A stretch of DNA of 6,973 nucleotides from Clostridiales bacterium (GCA_019417795.1 DXUR01000130.1:1-6973); one strand, 5' to 3'. Shown: positions 1 to 5,637, counted from the first letter of the stretch. The notes: a model not told the origin generated them from the letters alone. Made by a program: numbers and translations.

Positions 1-202
1 GTACTTTTGCAATCAGCAAAAGATAAATGGGGCCAGCAAGCAGCCCACCTCCTGCTGGCATGAAAAAAGTAAGTACAGGATTCGTTGCAAAAAAGACACC
101 GCCCACCAATACAAAAACAAATAACAGTGCAGTAAAAATACCTGTTGTTACAAGGTCTTTCACTGTCAGACCTTTGTTCATAGAATTTACTTGATTACTC
201 AT
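1..202 (-). CDS. MptD/Trep_Strep-type ECF transporter S component (N-terminal part, runs off the window)
   Basis: Only the first 67 residues are present; the frame stays open to the window edge. The start is an ATG at 202 preceded by AGGAGGTC seven or so bases upstream. The sequence begins with a short polar tail, then a KGLTVKDLVTTGIFTALLF segment leading into a long hydrophobic helix (about residues 20-38), then a Pro/Gly-rich turn (FFMPAGGGLLAGPIYLLL) and a second helix. This order (LTVKDL, hydrophobic helix, GGP-I turn) is characteristic of the Trep_Strep/MptD family of putative substrate-binding S components of energy-coupling factor importers. These are integral membrane proteins that work with an EcfA/EcfT-type ATPase module, whose genes would be expected further left. 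The substrate cannot be read from this fragment. It is divergent from the AraC-family regulator at 389, which suggests that regulator controls it. Family call from recognised sequence pattern, no search run. Confidence 0.78.
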   Translation of the reverse strand, partial: MSNQVNSMNKGLTVKDLVTTGIFTALLFVFVLVGGVFFATNPVLTFFMPAGGGLLAGPIYLLLIAKV

Positions 203-226
203 TTTGACCTCCTACCTTTCATTGTC

Positions 227-255
227 TTGACTCGACAAGTGGTTTGTGATATTCT
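227..255 (+). promoter_or_regulatory. Promoter candidate for the AraC-family gene
   Basis: TTGACT (227-232) matches the -35 consensus at five of six bases. After exactly 17 bases comes TATTCT (250-255, four of six), preceded by TGA, giving an extended -10. The predicted transcript would start near 262 and have a leader of about 125 bases before the ATG at 389. The minus-strand ECF gene must also be transcribed from this interval, but I see no convincing promoter for it. Confidence 0.6.
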
Positions 256-281
256 TCGGTTAGATAGTTCTAACCACTGTC
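234..281. promoter_or_regulatory. Nested inverted repeats, candidate operator of the divergent pair
   Basis: Two dyads overlap here. A perfect one is GGTTAG (258-263), six bases, CTAACC (270-275), lying on the predicted araC transcription start. A larger imperfect one pairs GACAAGTGGTT (234-244, inside the promoter spacer) with AACCACTGTC (272-281), differing by one inserted base. A third short pair, TTGTC/GACAA, lies at 222-238. Their position over the promoter fits a regulator binding site, plausibly autoregulation by the AraC-family protein, but AraC proteins more often bind direct repeats, so the binding protein is inferred. Confidence 0.4.
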
Positions 282-388
282 TAATACAATACGCATTTAT
301 CGAACAACATTCAATAGGTCCCGGCGATGTTCGTCTGTTCCTTTCAATAGTTCGTCTAATCGTTGCAAAAAGGAGGCGGTCTGTTTTC

Positions 389-1357
389 ATGTCTGAAATT
401 ATTGACCAGTTTTATACACCGTTGCTGATTGAACACGGTTTTATCCATGACCCAGACAACCAGCAATATGGGGCATTAGGTGACTGCTGGAAACTTTCTC
501 CCGAAGTTGGAGAAGGCTCCTACTGGACTTATGGACAGAAAGACCTATATGATATTAAAATCCACAACTTTTCCTTCCACGAAGATTTCATGTTGGAATG
601 TTCCCTGCCGGAATGTCTGAGTATCACTCGGTATGACTCTATTTCCGGGGAGGAATTATCTCCATACCGTAGGCTGTCTGCCGGTTGTATCAAAACATTT
701 ATTGGAGGCTACGCTCCATACAAGGCTTTGATACATAAAAATATTCCAATCCGTTCGGTTGGGATTGAGATTGCACCGGCATATTATGAGGACTACCTGA
801 AAAAACTGTACCCAGAGGCACAGATCAATCCTGTGGATGCATTTCGGAAGATCGACCAAACTTCCGACTTTCCAGAAATGTCACGGTTACTCACAGAAAT
901 CAAAGACTATCGCGGGGAAGGGATTGCCGCAAAACTTTTTTATGAGGGTAAAGTCGCAGAAGCTGTTTCAATGGTGGTGGAATATCAGAAGAAACATCCT
1001 GATAAACCAGCCCATAAGCTCTCTCAACAGGATATTGAAAATCTCCAAATAGTTGCCGCTTATCTTAGCGATCACTATGCTTTTGATATTCCTCTGGAAC
1101 GGCTAACACAGATTGCCTGCATGGGAACAACAAAGCTCAAAAGCTGTTTTAAGAAATACTACGACTGCACCATCACGGAATATGTTCAACAGCGGCGCAT
1201 GAGCCAAGCAGAATATCTGCTGGCATATACAGAGCTGACAGTCGGGCAAGTTGCCCAAACAGTAGGCTATTCCACTTCAAGCCGATTTGCAGAATTATTC
1301 CGAAAAAGCACGGGATTGTTGCCATTAGAGTACAGAAAAAACGCACAGCGAAAGTAA
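389..1357 (+). CDS. AraC-family transcriptional regulator
   Basis: A 322-residue regulator. The start at 389 is chosen because AAGGAGG lies at 370-376 at good spacing; the same frame stays open back to 191, but that extension has no ribosome binding site and crosses the predicted promoter. Residues 1 to about 205 form an N-terminal ligand-sensing or dimerisation region without a motif I can name. Residues about 218-317 are the two-helix-turn-helix AraC DNA-binding domain: the first motif around LERLTQIACMGTTKLKSCF, the second around TVGQVAQTVGYSTSSRFAEL, ending with the typical F-R-K-S-T-G-x-x-P-L-E-Y-R. Length is normal for the family. It is divergent from an ECF-transporter S component and most likely regulates that import system and itself. 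Base composition is more AT-rich than the relaxase region, so this pair may be host flank or separate cargo. The effector is unknown. Confidence 0.9.
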   Translation: MSEIIDQFYTPLLIEHGFIHDPDNQQYGALGDCWKLSPEVGEGSYWTYGQKDLYDIKIHNFSFHEDFMLECSLPECLSITRYDSISGEELSPYRRLSAGCIKTFIGGYAPYKALIHKNIPIRSVGIEIAPAYYEDYLKKLYPEAQINPVDAFRKIDQTSDFPEMSRLLTEIKDYRGEGIAAKLFYEGKVAEAVSMVVEYQKKHPDKPAHKLSQQDIENLQIVAAYLSDHYAFDIPLERLTQIACMGTTKLKSCFKKYYDCTITEYVQQRRMSQAEYLLAYTELTVGQVAQTVGYSTSSRFAELFRKSTGLLPLEYRKNAQRK

Positions 1358-1359
1358 AA

Positions 1360-1387
1360 TGAGCGCCAGGGGGAACTCTGGCGCTCA
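1360..1387 (+). terminator. Terminator-like hairpin after the AraC-family gene
   Basis: A perfect 10-bp stem TGAGCGCCAG / CTGGCGCTCA with an 8-base loop begins three bases after the araC stop codon. The plus-strand side is not followed by a clean T tract (CATGATTATT). The minus-strand side is followed by ATTTTACTTT, so it may work at least as well for minus-strand transcription arriving from the relaxase side. Probably bidirectional. Confidence 0.6.
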
Positions 1388-1392
1388 CATGA

Positions 1393-1539
1393 TTATTGAA
1401 ATATCAACTCTTGAAAAATAGTTTCCTCCACCTGCACTTTCAGCGTGTTCATCAGCCCCACCCAGCGCATGGGGTCACGGGCTTTCAGTTCCTCGGTGAC
1501 GCCTGCCGCCCCCATCATGCGGAATAGCGAGAAAGGTGG
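1393..1539 (-). pseudogene. tnpV: TnpV-like remnant (C-terminal end only)
   Basis: The minus strand reads S-L-F-R-M-M-G-A-A-G-V-T-E-E-L-K-A, then a segment with D-P-M-R-W-V-G-L-M-N and the ending E-E-T-I-F-Q-E-L-I-F-Q before TAA at 1393-1395. This matches the conserved C-terminal end of transposon-encoded TnpV proteins as I know them (GVTEQLKA, then W-V-x-x-M-N-x-I, then a helix ending in E-L-I-Y). Those proteins are usually about 110-130 residues, and here an in-frame TAA at 1540-1542 cuts off everything upstream, leaving about 49 codons. From the first ATG (1518) only 41 residues could be made, without a clear ribosome binding site. It is therefore read as a decayed 3' fragment of a Tn4451/Tn1549-type element gene, and it marks the left edge of recognisable element sequence. 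Family call is by memory of the pattern, not a search. Confidence 0.6.
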
Positions 1540-1585
1540 TTATTCCAAAATTATCTTGAATTCGGGGATAATACTGGCAAGCAAT

Positions 1586-1774
1586 GCAAAGTGGTACCCA
1601 CTTTGCGAAAACAAGCGGATTCCGTTTACACGGAGCCCGCCTGTTTCATGCTTGTTGGGGCGCTGCCCCAATCCCCGCAGAACACAAGTTTTGTGTTCTG
1701 GAACGATGGATAAATCCATCGGCTGCGCGATTTTTCAAATCGCTTGTGGGCGGGCAGCTCAGCGCTGCTCCGCC
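1586..1774. repeat. Array of seven short-loop hairpins downstream of the relaxase gene
   Basis: Seven inverted repeats of unrelated sequence follow one another. H1 is 1586-1606 (9-bp stem, 3-base loop). H2 is 1621-1634 (5 bp, 4). H3 is 1655-1671 (7 bp, 3). H4 is 1678-1700 (10 bp, 3). H5 is 1704-1721 (8 bp around two bases). H6 is 1727-1743 (7 bp, 3). H7 is 1749-1774 (GGCGG/CCGCC with an inner CAGC/GCTG), which overlaps the relaxase stop. An extra 7-bp pair, AACAAGC (1610-1616) with GCTTGTT (1650-1656), can enclose H2. On the minus strand, co-oriented with the relaxase, the loops of H1 and H6 are GTA and GAA and that of H2 is GTAA, which are stable GNA and GNRA types. More than half of the 189 bases can pair. 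No T tracts follow, so it is not a simple terminator. It could be a structured 3'-UTR RNA or DNA secondary structure used in transfer; function unknown. Confidence 0.8.
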
Positions 1775-3183
1775 TCTTTTTCCCGTCGTTCATTCGCTTC
1801 CTCCTGCTCCTTATCCAACTCCAGAATACGGTCGATATTGGCCTTGGCCGTCAGCAGCTCTTTCATTTCCTCACGGGCTTTTCGGTAGTCGGCGTAGGCC
1901 GCTTTCTTCTCCGCCAGCAGCTCGGCGTACTCGGTATTCAGCGCCTTGATGGTGGGCAGCTTCTTGAAGCCCAGTCCATCAAAATAGTTCTTTGCGGCCT
2001 TGTGGATCGTGATCTCGCTTTCATGCTCCGCAAGAAATTTCTTGGAGTACCCGGTCTTGCGATAGGCAACGTAGGTATCGCGGGTCTTGGCGTAATTGAC
2101 AATATGCTCCCGCAGCACCGCAATCTCGGCCATGCGTGTTTCCGCAGCCTTGATCCTTGCGGAAAGCTCGTTGAAGTGAGCGGACGCTTCCGCCGCTTGC
2201 TCTGAGAGAACAGCGTAATCTAAAAGCTCATGGTCTTGCAGATAGGCCACCGTCTGCGCCATCTGTTTCAGGTTGAACAACGTTGCCCAACGCGCATAAC
2301 CGGCACCTTTGCCCGCGCGTAATTTGGCCTGGATGTCCACCAGAAGATTCCCGCTGCGCTTTTCCGGTTTGACCGGTGCGGCGGCGTTCTTTCGTGGTGT
2401 ATGCGCCTTTTCACCTGCAATCACCGCGCGGAGATCTGCGGGAGTATAACCGTCACCGAGGGTATCCATGCGAATGGACTTTTTCTGTTCGCCGCCTAAC
2501 AGGGACGGGACTTTCTTGCCCTTGACCTCATACCCGGCCTGCCGCAGCAGCTCCAGCAGCGCTTCAAAACTGTCGGGCTTTTGTGTCAGCGCATCGTCAA
2601 TGGCCGCGCAGATTCGCTCCCGGTGGGAGGGCTTCTTTTTGTCGCCCAGCCACTTGTTGTAGCTCTTGCCGTGGCGCTTCGGATTCTCCACGATGGAGTA
2701 GCCGTTCTCGATGCAGATGGTATCGTTGAGCCGCCGCACGGCGCGGCTGCTACCCCAAAAGTTTCTGAATTTCCGGGTCTGGCTGAGTGCGGTGGAGTTC
2801 CAGATCACATGATTGTGAATATGGGCTTTGTCGATATGGGTGCAGACGATATAGGCGTGATTGCCCTTGGTGAAGCGCTTGGCCAGCTCACAGCCCAAAC
2901 GGTTCGCGTCCTCCGGTGTGATCTCTCCGGGGACAAAGGACTGCCGCAGATGGTAGGCAATCACATCATCCTCGCCGCGCACTCTGCCGGTCTTTTGGAT
3001 GTACTGATTCTTGGTGAAAAGAAACTCGGCGTCGGCGATCCGGCTGTCGCATTGCCAGCTCGTAATCAGCCTGCCGCCGTCCGTCTTTTGCGGATTTTCG
3101 GTGTAGTCGATGATGGCGCTGATGGCCTGTCCCACCGTGCGGCCTTTGCCGGTGTGGAGAGGCATCAGGCGTGTGGTTGCCAT
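1759..3183 (-). CDS. MOBP-type relaxase / mobilization nuclease
   Basis: A 474-residue relaxase that would nick oriT and stay covalently bound to the 5' end of the transferred strand. The ATG at 3183 is chosen because AAGGAGGT (3191-3198) lies about eight bases upstream; an in-frame GTG at 3192 overlaps that site and is unlikely to be used. The N-terminal domain (about residues 1-180) has the features of the VirD2/MobA-like relaxase family: a likely catalytic tyrosine in the I-I-D-Y-T-E-N-P motif (Tyr27) and the metal-binding H-I-D-K-A-H-I-H-N-H motif (His116, His121, His123 and His125). A central basic, Pro-rich region (about 180-310) follows. The remainder is strongly helical and charged, ending E-R-R-E-K-E-A-E-Q-R, probably coiled coil. 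It appears intact. Its usual partner MobC lies about 3.6 kb upstream instead of adjacent. The exact Mob subfamily is not assigned. Confidence 0.93.
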   Translation of the reverse strand: MATTRLMPLHTGKGRTVGQAISAIIDYTENPQKTDGGRLITSWQCDSRIADAEFLFTKNQYIQKTGRVRGEDDVIAYHLRQSFVPGEITPEDANRLGCELAKRFTKGNHAYIVCTHIDKAHIHNHVIWNSTALSQTRKFRNFWGSSRAVRRLNDTICIENGYSIVENPKRHGKSYNKWLGDKKKPSHRERICAAIDDALTQKPDSFEALLELLRQAGYEVKGKKVPSLLGGEQKKSIRMDTLGDGYTPADLRAVIAGEKAHTPRKNAAAPVKPEKRSGNLLVDIQAKLRAGKGAGYARWATLFNLKQMAQTVAYLQDHELLDYAVLSEQAAEASAHFNELSARIKAAETRMAEIAVLREHIVNYAKTRDTYVAYRKTGYSKKFLAEHESEITIHKAAKNYFDGLGFKKLPTIKALNTEYAELLAEKKAAYADYRKAREEMKELLTAKANIDRILELDKEQEEANERREKEAEQR

Positions 3184-3190
3184 GTTGGAC

Positions 3191-3198
3191 ACCTCCTT
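3191..3198 (-). promoter_or_regulatory. Ribosome binding site that fixes the relaxase start
   Basis: On the minus strand AAGGAGGT stands about eight bases before the ATG at 3183. The upstream in-frame GTG (3192-3190) shares bases with this site, which rules it out as the normal start. Confidence 0.85.
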
Positions 3199-3232
3199 GA
3201 AAAGTAAAACGGCCTGCCGTAGCAGACCGTTT
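3199..3232 (-). terminator. Hairpin with T-rich tail before the relaxase; terminator or oriT-type inverted repeat
   Basis: AAACGG (3207-3212) pairs with CCGTTT (3227-3232). After one mismatch an inner CTGC/GCAG pair closes a CGTA loop. Read on the minus strand the stem is followed by TTTTACTTTT, so it has the form of an intrinsic terminator for the AbiE unit ending at 3283. Its tail abuts the relaxase ribosome binding site, so it could also attenuate relaxase expression. Inverted repeats next to relaxase genes are also typical of oriT, which cannot be excluded. I see no good relaxase promoter in 3233-3282. Confidence 0.65.
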
Positions 3233-3282
3233 GAAGTGTATGATGTGTAACATGAAAGGTGAGATGAAATTTTTAATACTGC

Positions 3283-4062
3283 TTATTTTATCAGTTCATG
3301 AATGGCCTTCACAATCGTAAGTCCATAGTCAACAAGGAAGGTCTTTTGCTCTTCGGAATATGTCTTCCTTTCTGCTATTGCTTCGTCTGTGCAATGTCTA
3401 AAACACTGCATTTGCTTTCTGTAGTTTTTTACTATCGTATCGTCAATGAACCCACAACACACTTTTTCATATTCTGGCGTAATAAATTTTCCATCTTGCT
3501 TCAACATATTTTCAATAAGATTTGCAATCTCAGCAATTTTCTCGTCTGTATGCATACAGTTGAAAGACGCCTGTCTGGTAGAGATTTCGATGAATTTTTG
3601 GTTTATAGAATCGCTCACCTCAATGTTGCAAGACTTTTGCATAAATGTCAGCTCCGCAACAAAGGCTCTTCTGGTTGCATAGCGGACGGTTCCATTATCG
3701 TCTCCACCCAGTGCGATAATTCGGTTCCTAATTTCTCCGTATGTGAAGTCAGCCGGTTCAGCAGGTGGTCTTGCTAATATTCTGGGAAATTCTTTTATCT
3801 CATAGCCAAGTGTATTCAGATAATATGTTATTAGATAAAACCAACATTTGTTTTCCGGTGAAAAATTAACATCAGGCTGGCACAGCTCTTTGAATTTGGT
3901 GATTGCTTCTTCGACATCATAAATCTCGAATTGGTAATCCTGAGTTTCTTCTTCGCCTGTGAAGAGGTTGTATGTATAGTTCACTTTTTTTACGGAATTC
4001 AGAAAGCGATGATGATATTCAGATTCCTTTATATTTTGAAAATAGAACTCTTTTAAGTCCAT
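3283..4062 (-). CDS. Unrecognised 259-residue protein, third gene of the AbiE unit
   Basis: I do not recognise this protein. The ATG at 4062 is preferred because AAGGGG (about 4071-4076) lies eight bases upstream; a TTG one codon earlier is less likely. The protein is soluble, with no signal peptide or membrane segment. The N-terminal part (to about residue 95) is rich in Tyr, Phe and acidic residues and has a C-W-F-Y-L-I-T-Y-Y stretch. A loop P-P-A-E-P-A-D-F-T-Y-G follows near 99-109. The C-terminal half is helical, with T-D-E-K-I-A-E-I-A-N-L-I-E (about 172-184), R-K-Q-M-Q-C-F-R-H (about 215-223) and K-A-I-H-E-L-I-K at the end. The helical half with an R...R-H segment recalls abortive-infection or HEPN-like proteins, but the R-x4-6-H spacing is not met clearly. 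It is distinctly more AT-rich than abiEi, abiEii and the relaxase, suggesting separate acquisition. It starts 46 bases after abiEii with no terminator between, so it is probably co-transcribed. Confidence 0.8.
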   Translation of the reverse strand: MDLKEFYFQNIKESEYHHRFLNSVKKVNYTYNLFTGEEETQDYQFEIYDVEEAITKFKELCQPDVNFSPENKCWFYLITYYLNTLGYEIKEFPRILARPPAEPADFTYGEIRNRIIALGGDDNGTVRYATRRAFVAELTFMQKSCNIEVSDSINQKFIEISTRQASFNCMHTDEKIAEIANLIENMLKQDGKFITPEYEKVCCGFIDDTIVKNYRKQMQCFRHCTDEAIAERKTYSEEQKTFLVDYGLTIVKAIHELIK

Positions 4063-4108
4063 CAAAGCATCCCCTTATCTTCAAAGATTTCAATTTGCTG
4101 AATGTTTA

Positions 4109-4948
4109 CTACTGCGCCAGCCGATAAAGGCTGCGGATGGATTCCATGACCGTATGCCACGACAGGTCGGCAGCATAGGAAAACTTCTTCTGATAAGCCC
4201 GCCACAGCTTTTCCATGTTTGGGTCGGCCTCAACTTCATCAAAGGCCGCAGGCGCGTCGGCAAGATACTTCTCTGTACCGCGTTTCCTGGCCGTTGCAAT
4301 GAGCGCCGCACGGAGATCGGCTGGGATGATGCTCTGGCCGTGGAGCTGGCTCAGAATGTGCAGATCATAGAAATCTCTCATGCGGGTGTTGGTGGTGGCG
4401 CGGGACACGACGGTTTCCAGCTTTTCGGCCAGAACGGTTTCCAGATTGTACGCCCAAATTTCGATGGAGCGATCCTCCAACATCAGCTTAAAGCTGTAAC
4501 GCACCTCGTGGGGCGTGATGGCGTCGCCGGTGGAAATGTCGATCTTGAGCGGCGTTATCACACCGTCAAACTCCGTTTCCATGCTGACACGGATGCCCGG
4601 ATACTCGGCCTCGTCCATGATCTCGGAAATGCGCTTCAACCGGAACTCCACGCCATCGTCCACCGGTACGGAGATGATGGAGGCAATCATATTCTCTACT
4701 TCTTCGATGCCGACCGTCGCACCCTTTACGGTCGCGTCAATGTCCATCGTTGAGCGGGCGTCAAGGCCGACCATGGCAGCCACCAGCATCCCGCCTTTAA
4801 GGATAAACTTGTCCCGATATTCCGAAAGAGAAATGCGCTCCAGAAAGCGCTCCATCATGTAATTGCGCATCAGGATTTGCGCATCTGCGGATTTGTCCTT
4901 GGAGAGATTGCGTATCAGGTCTTTGAGCTGCCGTGCAGTCTTAATCAT
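4109..4948 (-). CDS. abiEii: AbiEii-family nucleotidyltransferase toxin of a type IV toxin-antitoxin system
   Basis: A 279-residue protein of the AbiEii/DUF1814 nucleotidyltransferase family, cytoplasmic toxins that transfer nucleotides to a cellular target and cause growth arrest during phage infection. The family motifs are visible in order: K-G-G (51-53) followed by R-S-T-M-D-I-D (65-71), giving the catalytic D-x-D (Asp69, Asp71); K-I-D-I-S-T (135-140) with a third acidic residue; E-T-V-L-A-E-K-L (170-177); and R-M-R-D-F-Y-D (189-195). All look intact, so the enzyme should be active. The start ATG overlaps the abiEi stop as ATGA, implying translational coupling in which antitoxin is made first. 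Length is usual for the family. Base composition matches abiEi and the relaxase region. Target and phage range cannot be read from sequence. Confidence 0.92.
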   Translation of the reverse strand: MIKTARQLKDLIRNLSKDKSADAQILMRNYMMERFLERISLSEYRDKFILKGGMLVAAMVGLDARSTMDIDATVKGATVGIEEVENMIASIISVPVDDGVEFRLKRISEIMDEAEYPGIRVSMETEFDGVITPLKIDISTGDAITPHEVRYSFKLMLEDRSIEIWAYNLETVLAEKLETVVSRATTNTRMRDFYDLHILSQLHGQSIIPADLRAALIATARKRGTEKYLADAPAAFDEVEADPNMEKLWRAYQKKFSYAADLSWHTVMESIRSLYRLAQ

Positions 4949-5538
4949 AGGAGTACCTCCAAATACTGCCGAAGCAGTTTTTCAACACGGAACATCTGCG
5001 CATAGCGCATCAGCTTCCGCAAGTCCTTGTCTTTTCGTTTTGCGTATTGCTTGAGTGCATCCTGAAAGGTCTGCATCTCGATTCCACTGCGGCTGCGGAT
5101 CAGATCGCAGATCGTGCGCTCCATATCATAGACGGGAACCGGGTTGCCAAAGGGCGTGTTCATCGTGACGATCCCCACATCATGCAATTCTTTCTTGATG
5201 GTATAGACCTTGATGCCGTCTGCTTGCAGGCTGGCAGGATTGTAGCCGGTCTTGACCGTGATGGAATACGGATTCGGCTCCCGGTCGGTCAGGTCATGGA
5301 AAAACAGCGCGCTCTCATGGGAGAATACAGCCTGCGCACAGCGAAGGTGCAGCAGGTACATGGCGTCCGTCCATGCGTCAGGCGAAACATAAATGCCATG
5401 CGCGGCCTGCTCTACGCCGCGCTGCTTGGCGTAGGCGTAAAACGTGGACTTGGCAATACCGATTTCCAAAACCTGCGCGGTTTTGACGATCCCATTGTTT
5501 TGCTGAAAAAGCAGATCAAGCCGGTCGTAGGCGGTCAT
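4945..5538 (-). CDS. abiEi: AbiEi-family antitoxin and transcriptional repressor of a type IV toxin-antitoxin system
   Basis: A 197-residue protein of the AbiEi family. In type IV systems the antitoxin counters the toxin without forming a stable complex with it and also represses its own promoter. An N-terminal winged-helix-like domain is visible: D-L-L-F-Q-Q-N-N-G-I-V-K-T, then the helix K-S-T-F-Y-A-Y-A-K-Q-R-G-V, then the wing G-I-Y-V-S-P-D-A-W (residues about 6-57), as in AbiEi_4-type domains. The C-terminal part (about 65-197) has the family segments F-S-H-E-S-A-L-F-F-H-D-L-T and P-V-Y-D-M-E-R-T-I-C-D-L-I-R. The ATG at 5538 has AAGGAAG about eight bases upstream. It is the first gene of the unit, overlaps abiEii by four bases, and is preceded by a promoter bracketed by inverted repeats, the layout expected for negative autoregulation. 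Confidence 0.9.
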   Translation of the reverse strand: MTAYDRLDLLFQQNNGIVKTAQVLEIGIAKSTFYAYAKQRGVEQAAHGIYVSPDAWTDAMYLLHLRCAQAVFSHESALFFHDLTDREPNPYSITVKTGYNPASLQADGIKVYTIKKELHDVGIVTMNTPFGNPVPVYDMERTICDLIRSRSGIEMQTFQDALKQYAKRKDKDLRKLMRYAQMFRVEKLLRQYLEVLL

Positions 5539-5553
5539 GTTATCACTTCCTTT

Positions 5554-5581
5554 TTGCTAATATTATATCCGAAATTAGCAA
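5554..5581 (-). promoter_or_regulatory. Candidate AbiEi operator: inverted TTGCTAAT repeats around the -10 box
   Basis: TTGCTAAT (5554-5561) and its perfect complement ATTAGCAA (5574-5581) are separated by 12 bases that contain the TATAAT box of the abiE promoter. AbiEi antitoxins are known to repress their operon by binding inverted repeats in the promoter, and this is the only such structure upstream of the gene. Binding itself is inferred. Confidence 0.7.
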
Positions 5582-5590
5582 GAAAGTAAA
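5562..5590 (-). promoter_or_regulatory. Promoter of the abiEi-abiEii unit
   Basis: On the minus strand TTTACT (5585-5590, four of six -35 bases) is followed after exactly 17 bases by a perfect TATAAT (5562-5567). Transcription would begin near 5555, just ahead of the ribosome binding site (5546-5552), so the leader is very short. Confidence 0.8.
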
Positions 5591-5594
5591 CAAC

Positions 5595-5634
5595 GATTTT
5601 AGAAAAGCAAGCCGAGGCGTTCGCCCCGGCTTGC
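5595..5634 (-). terminator. Terminator of the CD1845-like gene
   Basis: GCAAGCCG (5607-5614) pairs with CGGCTTGC (5627-5634). After one mismatch GGCG/CGCC extends the stem around a two-base tip. On the minus strand it starts three bases after the stop of the CD1845-like gene and is followed by TTTTCTAAAAT, a good intrinsic terminator. It insulates the abiE promoter that lies immediately downstream. Confidence 0.85.
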
Positions 5635-5637
5635 GCT

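Noticed and set aside
191..388. N-terminal extension of the AraC-family protein
   Set aside because: The extension has no ribosome binding site and covers the predicted promoter and dyads. The strong AAGGAGG site at 370-376 points to ATG 389.
1586..1774. CRISPR array
   Set aside because: There are many regularly occurring hairpins, but the stems differ in sequence and length and there is no repeated unit or spacer periodicity.
1586..1774. tRNA or other standard RNA gene
   Set aside because: No acceptor-stem/CCA layout, T-loop GTTCGA-type motif or anticodon-stem geometry is present. The stems are in series, not closed by an outer helix.
1445..1949. Plus-strand open frames of 120-150 codons across the hairpin array
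   Set aside because: They run through perfect inverted repeats and over the antisense of the relaxase 3' end, have no ribosome binding site, and give Ser/Arg/Pro-rich protein typical of non-coding frames.
3184..3192. GTG start three codons upstream of the relaxase ATG
   Set aside because: The GTG lies within the AAGGAGGT ribosome binding site, so it would not be the initiation codon.
2581..3207. A 208-codon open frame on the plus strand opposite the relaxase gene
   Set aside because: It is the mirror of a well-supported relaxase coding frame with clear catalytic motifs. It has no ribosome binding site and a low-complexity composition produced by the GC-rich opposite strand.
2966..3253. A 95-codon minus-strand frame overlapping the relaxase start
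   Set aside because: It is a shifted reading of the relaxase N-terminal coding sequence, without a ribosome binding site of its own, and the relaxase frame is intact.
4154..4753. A 199-codon open frame on the plus strand opposite abiEii
   Set aside because: The minus-strand frame carries all AbiEii motifs and a coupled ATGA start. The plus frame has no recognisable domain or ribosome binding site.
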